From Stercorarius parasiticus (lineage: Eukaryota; Chordata; Aves; Charadriiformes; Stercorariidae): DNA of 64,000 nucleotides. Location of the stretch: contig VWZL01000583.1 in NCBI GenBank assembly GCA_013396915.1, positions 496,001 through 560,000 of the forward strand. The letters run 5' to 3'. Positions 46,844 through 58,547 of the stretch are shown here, piece after piece. The translations under genes and the position numbers were made by a program. The notes under the pieces are model-generated. The model was not told the DNA's origin, did not search any database, and saw only the letters and a list, made by a program, of their open reading frames with translations. Each line of letters starts with the position of its first letter. Position 1 is the stretch's first letter.

Positions 46844-47918
46844 TAGGGACACTCAGGGTGTAACTGAGTTTTGTTAAGGACTGGTAAAAAGGGGAGTTCC
46901 CTGGCACCTTTGGGCAGCGCAGTTCAGGCACAGCTCTAAAGATGATGTAAAGTCCTTTGTGCAATACCGATGATGCACTTCCATCACTTTGGCCTGGGAT
47001 ATTTATCTGAATACGAGTTAAGCTGCTGCTTTGAATTGCAGGGGATGTCTGTTGCCATGATACATGAGACAAATGACCAATATGAATTTGGATAAGGCTA
47101 CAAAACTGTTTTAAACCTGTGATTACCTAAGCCAGTCTTTGAAACTATGACAATAAAAGAATTTGTGTTCTTTACTACGTAACTTTCAAAATCTAATCTG
47201 CTGATTTCTTAAGCTGTGTCTAGATTTCTCTCCCTTCTTTCAAAGTCAACAATTGATGAATGAAGTTTCCTGTTGCATGGTAAATACATAATAACAGAAA
47301 CAGAAAAATTAAAAAGTAGCTGGCATAATTTAGACTTCAAAAAACCTCCAAATTTACCACTTCAGGTCTATTTGTAAAGTATACTTACCCCAAAATTTAA
47401 AAAAAAAAGAAAGAAATTACAGAGGGAGTTGCAGTTGCATTCAGAACTCAAGTCTCTACAAACACATGCCTGGTGAGATGCCAGAACGACCACTCAGATC
47501 TGCACAAGTCTGTATTTGCAAAAAATCCTTTCATAAAAATGTATCTTCAAGGATTCTCCACATCTCATTTCAATTTGTCTTGCATTTATGGACCCATCTA
47601 TACTGAAGGGCTTCTTGCTTCTCGCACCAAACTAGTCTTAGTTGTAAGAATGAAAGTGTCTTTTTCAAGTGATCATATAACAGATGAAAATACACGCTGG
47701 ACTGGAAGCACTAAAGCCCATGTTAGCCATCCTCTTTCAGCTTGTCCCTAATACCAAAGAACCATTTCAGATGATTGCAACCTCTTCTGTGAAGGATATG
47801 TTTATTAGGATCCAGACTGATAGGACTCTGCCATTTTGGTCATAAAATACTGAGTTGTAGACATAGATACATATAAAACAGGGTAACACTTCACCAGCAG
47901 ACCATTCACCAAATGAAA

Positions 47919-48396
47919 TCACAGAATCATAGAATAGCTTGGGTTGAGGGTTGGGAGGTTGCAAAGAGCTCTGCAAAGAGCAGGGACATCTTCAACTACA
48001 TCAGGTTGCTCAGAGTCTCATCCAACCTGACCTTGAATGTTTCCAGGGATGGAGCATCTACCATCTCTCTGTGCAACCTGTTCCAGTGTTTCACCACCCT
48101 CATCATGAAAAATTTCTTTTATATCTAGTCTGAATCTACCCTCTTTTACTTTAAATCCATTACGCCTTGTCCTATCACAATAGGCCCTACTAAAAATCCT
48201 GTCCCCGTCTTTCCTGTAGGCCCCCTTTAAGTACTGAAGGGCTGCAATAAGGTCTCCCCAGAGCCTTCTCTTCTCCAGGCTGAACAACCCCAACTCTCTG
48301 AGCCTGTCCTCATAGGAGAGGCATTCCACCCTCTGATCATTTTTGTGGCTGTCCCCTGGACCTGCTCCAACAGGTCCATGTCTTTCTTGTACTGAG
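47919..48396 (-). mobile_element. CR1 LINE 3' end, minus strand
   Basis: This is an antisense CR1. It begins on + with ATCACAGAATCATAGAAT (the terminal repeat units), then the 3' UTR and the ORF2 tail. The minus frame 48018-48329 contains [27 protein letters not shown] and FKVKEGRFRLDIKE. It ends near 48396 at CTTGTACTGAG, so it is 5'-truncated at almost the same point at which the window-edge copy begins. One stretch near the 3' end (about 47945-47985) is shortened relative to family copies. Confidence 0.93.
48018..48329 (-). pseudogene. CR1 ORF2 C-terminal remnant, minus strand
   Basis: About 100 codons of the ORF2 tail are open, with the same motif order as at 41-397 (YEDRLRELGLFSLEKRRLWG, LIAALQYLKGAYRK). 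The frame is lost near its C-terminus: after HDEGGETLEQVAQRDG the expected PSLEVFK stretch is out of frame. It is transposon debris with no host role. Confidence 0.85.
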
Positions 48397-51287
48397 ACAA
48401 AAATCCACTATCAAGATAAGACTATAGTTTTATTATATTTTATTGCTAATCCTGTTTGTACAGTGGACTTCTTGTCCCTTTGGAATCTATCCCAAACCTG
48501 AAAAAAACCAGTTGTAGCAATGTTTTTACACAGGACGCGGTGAAAACATAATAAAAGTTGCTGTAGACTTGGATGGGTACCCACAGGAGTCTGAGCAACT
48601 CTTTCTACAGCTGAGCAGAAGAAGAGGAAGACGAAAATGAGCTGTGTTTCCCTGCATGACTTACTGATAACTCCTGCTCTCAGAATCAGTGAGGAGAAGT
48701 TGTGAGCGTGCAAGGTAGCAGCCATGGACCTTACTGTTCACGGGAGACACTAGAAAGATGAGTGATTGGCTTATCTTAATGCAAACTTGTTAGTCAATGA
48801 GGGTGCCTGCACTCTGCACCAGCAGCAACAGGAGAGGGGCAGCTGGCTTCAAATGACCAGCTCTGAAGGAATCCAGAAGTTGCCTCTTCCCGTCCCAGCC
48901 TCACCAACCTCTCTGCTGTTCCTCTGCTTTGACGGGAGGGTGTGGGAACGAAAGAGGGCTCACTCATAATCAGGGAGGGCATTAACATTTACAGGAACCT
49001 CACTTTTCTAGAGCTGAGTCACTTGGCTCAGTAACCATGGAAGTTTTTTTAGACTGTAACTAGTGCATTTTTTTAGCATCTGAAAGAAAATTAGTAGACA
49101 AAACAGTTATTTTTAGTGCTGGTTTGATTGTGGGCCTGTCAGCCTTAGCAATGCATCTCTTTTATCAAGCTGACACGATACCTTGTTTTGTTTTCAGAGC
49201 AAAGTTTGATTAAAGAACAATTTCAGAAAAGTTACTCACTGTGGGCATTAATTAGAGCTTTCTGGACTCCGCAGGGTTTAGTTTATGATCCGTTTCACTT
49301 ACTAAACCCTGTAATTCAAGTTACATGAAGATGGGAACAAACCAACCCCTTTCTATTCTTCTGAAGGCTTCTGTTTAACTCAGTCATGAAAGAGCCTCTC
49401 TCCTTTCCTTCCCTAATATGGAATTCTAATTTCTGTCCTTTCCTAAACAGAATTAAAAATACTACTTCACATCTATAAAGAGTTTTCAAACTAATGAACT
49501 GAGACACATCCGCAGAGCTTCAGATTGGGGTGGGTAAACTTTAGGAAGCCTTTGCTTCTAAATAGTGTTTTCAGTGGTGCCCAAGTATACTACATTTATA
49601 TATTAGGAAAATTATAAAAAATTAGGAAAATATATTAGGAAATATATTCCTTATGTTAGGAAAACCAGGTAAACATCTGTTTCCCTTCCTCTGCTTTTTT
49701 TTGGGGAGTGGAGTATTGTCATTCTGTAAGAGAAGGTCCCTGGCATTCTCCTCCTCCCCTCTTAGTGCAGACAAGAAAAGCCTCTTGCCTTTCTGCAAGC
49801 AAAAGGCCACCTACTAGCTCAAAAAAATCTTAAAAAGGTGCTTGATGAAAAAAGACTTACTAGTACTTGCAGGTAATAAGTAGCAGATTGAAGCGGAATT
49901 TATAACATGATAATAGTTAAAATGAGGAGCTATGTAATAAAATGAAGGAAATGAAAACACCGTTGGGGTACCATGCAAATACAAGCAGACAAAAAAACCC
50001 CAGCCCCAAACACAGCCTGACTCAGCTACATTGGATATTTGAAACTAGGCTAACCAAAACAAGAAACCATGGACTAAAGAGAACAAACCTGTGAAGAAGA
50101 TGACCTAAAATGGTCCATTTCTGTTTTCCATCAGACAGCCCGCACAGGAGAACTGAGGCTGAATGAGGTTAAGGTATTTATGCAGAGTTCATGGATACTG
50201 CCATATTAAAAAATCCTCTCCCAAGTATACATTCTCTCCTGAACTTCCTCCTAGATTTTGAAAGCTAAACTTCAGCTTAGTTGGAAAGCTGGTATGAATT
50301 CTTCCTAAAGCTATACAGTGTGACAGATGCAGCAGGAATGCTGAGGAGGTAAGAAAATCAGGCAATAATCATCAAATGAGGTTTTATGCTGATATTCGTA
50401 AGAATTACAATCTCAATCCCAAATCATCCCTAAAACAATTATGGGCCACCTAACTCTCTCTGGATAGAAGTATGTTATCATGCACATCAACAGCAAGTTG
50501 CAGAAAGAAATGTGGCTCTTTTAAAGACAAACAAATGTTGTTGAGCTCTTCTACGCATTAGTTATGGCTGTTTCTCAGTAGAAAGAATTAAGGTTTAGCT
50601 TCCATAATAATTCTGTCAAGCTGCCGGCTATAGCTTAGAAAACAGCAGAGCATGAAAACTCATCGCTTTGCGTTTTCCAGTGTTCTGTTTTTAGGCATGT
50701 CCTAGATACAGGTTGAGAATCGGCCTATACAAGGTTATAAATGTGCACTTTTGTTTAAAATGCCATTAACCTTCTGCACTAAATAAAGAAACACTTAAGC
50801 GTGCCCTTCCAGTGCTCACAGTGAGGTCTAAATATAATTTCAAAGGGAACGGAGGACTGAACTTTCTGAGTACAATCACTCAGGGAAGAACTTGTGCTTT
50901 TTCTAAAACCATGACAGAGTGCAAAGATCACGAGCCTGTTTTCCCTGTGTGCTATCTTTCAACCCCATAACGACCCAATCTCTTTAAGGGGTGGATGGTT
51001 ATTGAACTTGTATGCCAGCTGTGTTCAAAACCTCTGGGGAGGATGGGCTGGGATGACACTAAGGAGGGATGAATTATGAATGGAGACAGATTATTACAAA
51101 CATATGAAACAGTAAGGACCCATTTTTCAAGAGGCATCTAAGAACGCACTTCACAGTATGTGCAAGCACTTGTTTGCTCATATATTCATTGGAATGTGCC
51201 CATGCGGACAGATGAAACCGCAGGATTCACTAGAAGCTCACACACACATTTTTTGTTGTATGCAAAATCAGATAAATGTGCACTTTC

Positions 51288-51306
51288 TTTTTTTTTTTTT
51301 TTTTTT
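51288..51306 (+). repeat. Poly(T) run followed by CAG
   Basis: Nineteen T then CAG. It would make a strong + strand acceptor, but the following sequence is not open in any frame, so it is listed only as a homopolymer. Confidence 0.9.
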
Positions 51307-52051
51307 CAGATTAATTGACTACTTGGTGTGAAAATGATCAACTGCAACAGCACCTGTGCAGTAATTATGGAACTCGCTTTTTCCCCTTTAGGTCACATTA
51401 CAGCTACTGACTCTTGGCCCATAGTCCAAGAGCAGGAGATGGTGCAGATTTGCAAGCTGTAGGACAGTTGGTCGCTGTGCCTTCCAGGTAGGGTTGGGGA
51501 CACTGGTGGGGCAGTGTGTGTGGGAAGCTCGGCTGTGCCTGCTGGTAATTCAAGAACTTTTATCTCCAGGGCCTGTCAATCTGGCACCTTTCACAAGTGT
51601 TAAATTCACTTAAGTATATTTTTTAAGAAGCTGTCATGAGACATACTGAAGCAAATATGTCCTTCAGTGGGTACACATGGACTCAGTTGTAACAATGTTT
51701 GTTAAGTGCTTTGACATCCTTAAACGATATGTTTGGTACAGCTTCCATGTTTGTTCGTTTATTCAAGGCTGCTAAATAGTCTCTAATACCGATGGGTTTA
51801 AGAAATATCTGATTGGATATAGTGCATCCAAAAGGCCTGACCAGGAAGAGATGTTTATATAACCAGTAGACACCACATACATCTGCTGGTGAGAGAATTT
51901 AGTCTACAAATAATAGAAAAGGTTTCTAAAAGACTTTGTGCTAAGCATCTTTAGACTTGGTATGGAGAAGATCATACGGTCCTTGCTTCATATCAAGTTA
52001 AGCTGTGATCATTTAAAATAATATTGATGGAATAACTGTTTTCAGTTTCTA

Positions 52052-52112
52052 GGCCAGATTCTCAACTTCTGTAAATTGTAGCTATGCTAATTTACACCTG
52101 CTAAGGAGCTTG
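52052..52112. repeat. Palindromic MITE-like element 4
   Basis: GGCCAGATTCTCAACTTCTG, then TAAATTGTAGCTA, faces TGCTAATTTACACCTGCTAA, then GGAGCTTG. This is the layout of the 'ggccagattctcagctggtgtaaat' palindromes common in sauropsid DNA, here eroded on the right. Confidence 0.6.
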
Positions 52113-52261
52113 CACAGTAGGTTACATATTTATCTATAGTATCATGTGCAAACTAATGAGGTTATTTCTAGATGTTTACCATTGTAAAGAGCTCTGAAAC
52201 TTTAAATCAATCTGCTACACTAATGTAAACAACTTATTGTAACAAAACCAGATAAAAGTGC

Positions 52262-52356
52262 ACCGAACATGTTAAATACATTATTAGGTCAATGAAGATC
52301 ATTCATATTGATCCAGGTCTGGCTTCACAGCACAATGTAATCAGAGCTGCCTGGAA
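52262..52356 (+). repeat. Unclassified old repeat, copy 2
   Basis: Similar in order and orientation to 45742-45840 (GTTAAATACAT, GATCATTCATATTGATCCAG, GCTTCACAGC, AGAGCTGCCTGGAA). Confidence 0.6.
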
Positions 52357-53198
52357 GAGGTAACAAAGAGTGGCCCTGGCATTCACTGCCTTTCCTCCTG
52401 AGGTCACGGATTTAATCCTAGAGTGAGTCTACAAATGACTATAATTTCATTACTGCTGCATCTGACAACTTCTGCAAAATTAGCTGGAGCAAGCTAAAAA
52501 GAAGGGTAGACCAGTATGTAGAGGTGAAACAAAACCCAGCTTGTTTTAATGGGGAAATCATGCTGCTGGAGGTTGCTGATGATCCACCCAGCAGTCTGTG
52601 GGCTCTTGATAGCCACACAACTACTTCCCCTTCATCTGGCAGATTTGCATTAATTGGATTTTTATCCTGTATGGCAGAGACCCAAGATATCAGTACCCTC
52701 TTATTCCCTACAGTCAAGGAAGAAAAGCAGAGAGATGAAAGTCTTTTATTCCTCTTCATGGCCTCCAAGGATGCCAAATAAATCTCGGTGCTATTGCTTC
52801 CTGTGTAATACGAGCTCATAGTTTGTTACAGATTTGGGAACAGGAGACTGGGAGAGTCATTCAACTGTGTCAACCGACAGCAAAATCAAAGAGAAAGGGT
52901 CTGAAACTTGGCCACACAGTGATGTGAGCTGCAAGTCATTTTTTCTCTAACTTGAAGTTATTAACAGCATAATTTATAAAAGCCTTCATCAAGACTTACG
53001 TGTCATTTTATCAGGCACTGAATAAACACTAAATAACAGACAAGGTCTACCACAAAAAATTTACCATCAACACAAAAAAATACAGACCTGAAAAAGGGAA
53101 AGTAGCACAGGTAGTAAGTGAGTCATAGTGCCAAAATTACACAATTTGTTAAGATAATCTGTGGAAAAGCCAACAACTGACCCCAAATTCTGACCCAC

Positions 53199-53297
53199 CT
53201 CGTCTTCCTCTCGAGAGCACACCGCAGTGAGCACACTTGCAAACAATGCAGTGGCCAAGAACGGAGTCGTCCTTTTGCTTGCACTGCATTTGGATCT
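53199..53297 (-). CDS. Candidate internal exon of minus-strand unit 2
   Basis: This 99-bp stretch is bounded on the minus strand by a good acceptor (GATTTTTTACTTCCAG) and a fair donor (CGAG|GTGGGT). All three frames are open, so openness does not pick one. The frame that joins 62480-62543 upstream and the terminal exon downstream (phase 1 in and out) reads IQMQCKQKDDSVLGHCIVCK, then CAHCGVLSRGRR. That frame has a cysteine/histidine cluster (HCxxCKCAHC) that could bind metal, but I recognise no family. The chain would join the codon Gly at the terminal exon. The base composition is richer in GC than its flanks. Confidence 0.3.
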
Positions 53298-54788
53298 CTG
53301 GAAGTAAAAAATCACAGTCCCAGAAAAGCAAAGCCCTGCTGCATGTTTTCCGCCTGCTCTGTGGTCAAACAGCTTCGCTGCTGGAAGGCCTCTACCATTC
53401 TTCCACCAACATCAACAGCTGGGCTGGTTTACAGGTTATCTGAAAATCATTTGTGGGCTTTATGCCAAAATAGTCTGTCGTAACTGTCAAGGGTCTATAC
53501 GGCTGACTGTCTTATGATTGCTTAATAAACATTACTGTATATTTTATACCACAGTGTATCACAAAAGGCTGCAACAAAGTTAAATTATTACACAAATGTA
53601 TTAAAAAAAGAAGAACATTTCATCACCAAAATACATGGGCCCAAACATCTGTTTTTAAAAAAGCCTTTGGGGAAGGCCTTTTGGAATGATACAAATTGCA
53701 CTGCCTTCCATAACTCTTGTAGATTCTGTGATTTATAGCCACGTGGGTGACAGGTACAGTGCAGAGCATAGCCCAGCAGCGAGTGGAAAAGCTGCCCGGA
53801 TCTCCCTGTTGCTTAGGGGTTACAGGTTCCCCCAGGTGAGCCAGTCCCCAGACCCCACAGATGGGCCAGCACCCACAGGTGACCAGTCAGTCAGCAGCAC
53901 CAATGGTTCCTCTGCTTGAACACTGGCTCTTTCAACAGGAATTTCTATTTCTGGAGCCTTAAACCACATCTCCACCAAAAACTACATCAGCTTAAAGAGA
54001 TACTGGATTAACAAAATTGAAAATGCTCAGAAGGAAAACGGATGTGATGCTTTAACCACTTTTAACAAATATGAAGTGCGAGTGATGGAAGGGTGACCTT
54101 TATCTTTCCCACAAACAGAAGGCCAACCTATAAGGCACAGCGAAACATGCTTTTGATTTATCCTTGTGCCTCCTTCTGTTTTGAAGATACGATCTGTGGT
54201 ATGAGATCTGGTTTTAACAATGCTACAGTACTGCTAGAGGGAAATAAATTCTTCAAGAAGAGATGTCAGTTTTAAAGGAAAGCAAAGATGCCCACACAGC
54301 CCTCTCTTTGATCAACACTGATACTTTATGCCATGGGCCTTAACTTGTCAGGGACTATCATACCCACTGCTTTGCAGAACATGGTAGTGAGAAGGACAGG
54401 CCATCAACATCTGTTCATAGAGAGACACTCTTCTCCTGGAACATCATCACCGGAGTGGTCTTACCAGTATTTTCTACACTACATTGGCTGGATGAGCAGG
54501 TGGGTTCTTTTTTTAAAAGGCTTCTCTTTCAAGGTAGTTTCTCAATTACACCACTGCTAGGAAGATTCATTAGAATCAAGGCTATCACCTCTTTTTCTCC
54601 TTTGCAGAAAGCACGTGTTGATAGAAAGGAAGGCAACAAAATATGCTCAGCCTAGCTGAATTTTTGCCAAATCACTTTGCAGGGCAAAGAAAACTCCTCT
54701 ACAACCTGCCACAAGACCACTTTGGGTCATTAAAGCTCTAAAAAATCCGGTAAGACAGAAAGGTGAAACATAAAGATGCTAAAGGTTG

Positions 54789-54809
54789 TTTATTATTATT
54801 ATTATTATA
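54789..54809 (+). repeat. (TTA)n microsatellite
   Basis: About six TTA units within TGTTTATTATTATTATTATT. Confidence 0.9.
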
Positions 54810-55834
54810 TCATCATCTAATCAGTTTCATTTTTTACTTACCAAGAGCAAAGAGACAGAAGAACGGAAAACTAACTGGATCTTATAACGTATGGTCAGAA
54901 CTTCCTGCTAAATATATTTGTGTCCTCCTGCAAATGTTTCCATTTGTAATTTTAGCAACTAATTTAGGTAAATCTACCATTTTCAAATGCTACTAACATC
55001 AATACTGCCAGATGCAAAGTTATTGGCACATCTCTTTTTAGTAAAGCATAGCACAAAAGAATAAAATAATAATCTACTTGCTTAAAATATAAAAGTTGGT
55101 TATTTATTCCTCCAGAATTCTAGCTTTCTCTCAGGGGAAATCTGGAATTTTTAAGTTCATAGATCCTTCGCTTTGCCACTACACTTCTCTCCTCTGACCT
55201 TTCAGATATTTTTTTGTTTGCTGTCACATTTTTGCTGATTTGTTTTTAAATTATAAATCTGATTTTAGCTTCATTTTTCTTAAACCACTTGCCACAATCC
55301 TTTAAAAAAATCCACTCGCAGTTTCATTCTTAAGGCCAACTGAAGATTTACAATATGCTAAACTGGGCAAAAATTCTGTAGTAATCAGCACAATAGATTT
55401 TATACTCCATCATAGTAATTTTTTCTGGCTCCATGTCGATATAACTTTTTCTGCTTTTTACAATGGTTTACAACTTAAATAATTTAATACAACAGTTGTT
55501 GTATTTTTATTACAAGCTTATAAAACTTGTACCATAAGTCTCTTCCATGCAATATATTAAACAAAGAAATGACAGAGAAGAAGGGGAACTGATGATTACT
55601 AAAACCGTAATTCAGTCTCCAAGTTCTGAATGTGTCATAAAGCACTGCTGGCTCACTTGCATACAGCGCATCTTGTCAGTGCTCCTGAAATGAACTACCT
55701 CTTCATACTCAGTTCTCCTTACCTGTTATTTTAATGTTGATAGAGGAAAAACAGCGACAATTTCACACTTCAGTCAATCCATTGATGAAGTGGTGGTTGA
55801 GGGGAGAGGACCCAGCATGAAGAACCAAGGGGCA

Positions 55835-56150
55835 GAAATGCCATTGCCAGCTCTGACACCGAGTTGCTGACAGTCCTTGGGCAACTTCTTTTGGCTTCAA
55901 GAACATGTACAGAGCTATGCTTTGTTTCGCAAGGGCTCCCAGTGCTGTAAAGACAGGTGTCCCCTTAAGTCTCAGTCAGGACCTCTGTGTCCAATTTTTG
56001 TGTTTCTGAGCAACTGCAGTTCTTGACGCTTTGTAAAATCAATCTCTGAATTTCATACTTCCATTTTTTAGAATAGAGAAAATACTTTCCTGCCTTTGTG
56101 AAATGCTTTGAGATTGCCTAATGAATAATTGTTACTGCTTTAGTATATCT
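55835..56150 (+). repeat. MIR-type SINE, interrupted
   Basis: GCCATTGCCAGCTCTGACAC and GTCCTTGGGCAACTTCTTTT match the MIR 5' half (55838-55893). After about 150 unrelated bases the MIR 3' half resumes near 56055 (CTTCCATTTTTTAGAATAGA, AATACTTTCCTGCCTTTGTG, AAATGCTTTGAGATT). The middle may be an insertion or heavily eroded. Confidence 0.55.
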
Positions 56151-58524
56151 GAGAGCTTATGTAAGAGATGCTGCTTCAATGCATCCCTCAATTAGACTCT
56201 TTTAAACTATGTTTTACGTTACAGACCCACTTTACATACTTTTACAGACACAGTTCTGTCCACATCTACAAAGTAGGCCACTGTATATCCACGAGAACAC
56301 ACAAGATCGCTACTTCTAGAACTCCTTTCCTGATAATATACATAAAAATAATAAATATTGATCTGAACTTACGTCAGAAGTAATTTTACTGACTTGGAAA
56401 TGCTACATTTATTTCTTTTTCTGGAGAAATTATTCATATTTTTGAAACTTAGGATAAAAACTTCAACCAGCTGTGGTACAGATTCTTCGTCACCTAGTGC
56501 AGTAAACCATTTCTGCACAAAATGCATCATAGAAACCCTTTTCCTCTAAGATGAGACTTTTAATAGAAAAGAAGGCATCACATGCACCTTACAGAGGTAG
56601 AACGTTTCAGTTTCTAAGGCCAGGCTTGATAAAAAACTCCAGAATATACTTCTGATGGCTTGCCCCAAAAAAATACATAATAAATTCCTGTAAATCACTT
56701 AACTGTGTAGTCTTAAAGTTGCTAACACAAAGGCCCTTTGCCTAGATGATTAAGTTTTCTTAGTAGAAATCAGCTTGTGACTCCTGAGAGATCAACATAG
56801 TCATCTGAGAAATAAACTTACAAACTTTTCTATTTGTCCAAAAATACGGTAAGAGTGCAGATACATAAAGATTAGTTTCTGAATTGTGTCACTATGATTT
56901 CAGCCCTTGCCTACATGGATCACTCACTTCGTAGGGTGAAGGACCACAGATACCTCCGTAGTCTCTGAGATCATTTTTTTTTTTTTAATCTGATACTTGA
57001 ATCATTCAATGCCAAAATGAATAATGGAAATAAAACCAGCACTGGGCTCCTAGATTAAGCAGCAGGATTTTTTTCCCCCCAGAAAAATAAAGCAAAAAAT
57101 AAAACTTGGAAGACAGGTATGCTTATGGACTTGAGTACCTAGAGCATAGCAACTCAAGTTATTTTGACAGCTACCTCTCTCCTCCTCATTAAATACCTTA
57201 GGAATGATATTTACATTTGTATGTTTGTAACTACATAGATATTTAGATCAAGCCATCTGTATTAGAAGATTTTAAGAACTATATTAAGCTCCCTCAGTCC
57301 AGAGATGGCTGCATGCTTGATCAGTTGAATTATGTTGGATAACTGATCAAAAATGTGCTGCGTGTAGTGTTCTAATTTCTGCTTATTGCCTATCAAACCT
57401 GAAATCTACTGGCCAGAACATTGTTTTCAATAGAATGAGACAAACTGTGGATTTGCTTCTGCAATCCTTTACAAAGGATTCCATAAGGGTGGGCATATTA
57501 GGAAGAAATTATTTGGAAGGCAGGAAAACTTCTAAGTAATAAACAAGAAAGCATCCCTGTAATTTTAATCACTAACTCCTTAATGCCAGCCTAAACAGAT
57601 AAATCAAGATCACAAAATGTCTAAAGAATGAGGTAGTTTCCATATGGAAATGTCTAGAAGTCATCCATTACTATGGCTCCTTTTCCATACAGCAGACACT
57701 GAAATCAATATGCTGCACTGGTTCAGTAAATTTGTCTCTTAACAAGTTAATAAAACAGTGATCCCCACATAGTCTTTCCATCAAACTTTCATAGAAAAAA
57801 ATGAGAATATTAAATGCACTAAGATAGGGAAGATCTGCTCCATTTGCTCTGCAATGATAATCTTTTACAAAAGGGGATTTTTATTATTAATTCTTCGCCT
57901 TCTGGGGATATTATAATTTCCTAGAACGTAAAAACGCCTTAAGCACAGCAATTTGCTGAGCTAGACTGAATTTCAGGATGTTGCAAATGAGCTGATAAAC
58001 AACTGCATAATTAGCAATTATTAGATCAAGACTGTACATTACAGATATACAAGTGAACCAGCCAATGGACAAGCAAGTTGCAGATACTGTTTTTAAAACT
58101 ATGAGTCAGTGTTACGCTTTGACATGCATCACAACTTTTCTTTTAAAGAATTAAATACCCTACTGCTTATTTTTTCTTTAGAAATGCAGATTATTCTATC
58201 AACCAAATCCTTGGGGTCTTAATCATTGGACACATCCCTCTGTGTATGAATAATAAGGAGTTTACAGGCTGAATATAATTCATGCGCTAAAAGTGATTAG
58301 ACTGAATTATTTTTTTTTCAATTAAATAGTTACAAATCAATTGTATAGGCATGTTATCTCAAGACTTAGTATATTTTCTAAGCCTTGAATTCTGCATCTC
58401 CTTAATGAATTATATTATTTTACCTTGCAAAATAAAGATTGCAATCAGATATACTACAAAAAAGTGAAGTGTAAAATTAATGTAATTTATACTACCACCA
58501 CATTTTCAGGACCTGGGTATTTGT

Positions 58525-58547
58525 TATATATAAATATATATATATAG
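58525..58547 (+). repeat. (TA)n run
   Basis: A TA run with one TAA interruption, about 23 bp. Confidence 0.9.

Larger units (their letters stand above)
42019..47918. other. Possible intron of unit 2; unique sequence
   Basis: If unit 2 is real this is intronic. It contains a half-element resembling MITE-like element 1 near 42250, a 33-bp exact repeat pair (45562 and 46811), an old repeat copy (45742-45840) and a small splice-like exon (44874-44911, listed separately). No promoter-like island is present. Confidence 0.4.
48397..53198. other. Possible intron of unit 2; unique sequence
   Basis: Holds a poly(T) run (51288-51306), a palindromic element (52052-52112) and an old repeat copy (52262-52356). 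At 52439-52819 both strands have open frames (126 codons minus, 85 plus) with no recognisable domain. Confidence 0.4.

Noticed and set aside
49216..49330. Minus-strand donor GTGAGTAAC preceded by an acceptor-like CAG
   Set aside because: Every reading frame that would cross the segment meets a stop, so it is not a coding exon.
52439..52819. 126-codon minus and 85-codon plus frames over the same DNA
   Set aside because: No motif on either strand, no splice or promoter context, and an old repeat copy begins just to the left; overlapping open frames on both strands argue for chance.
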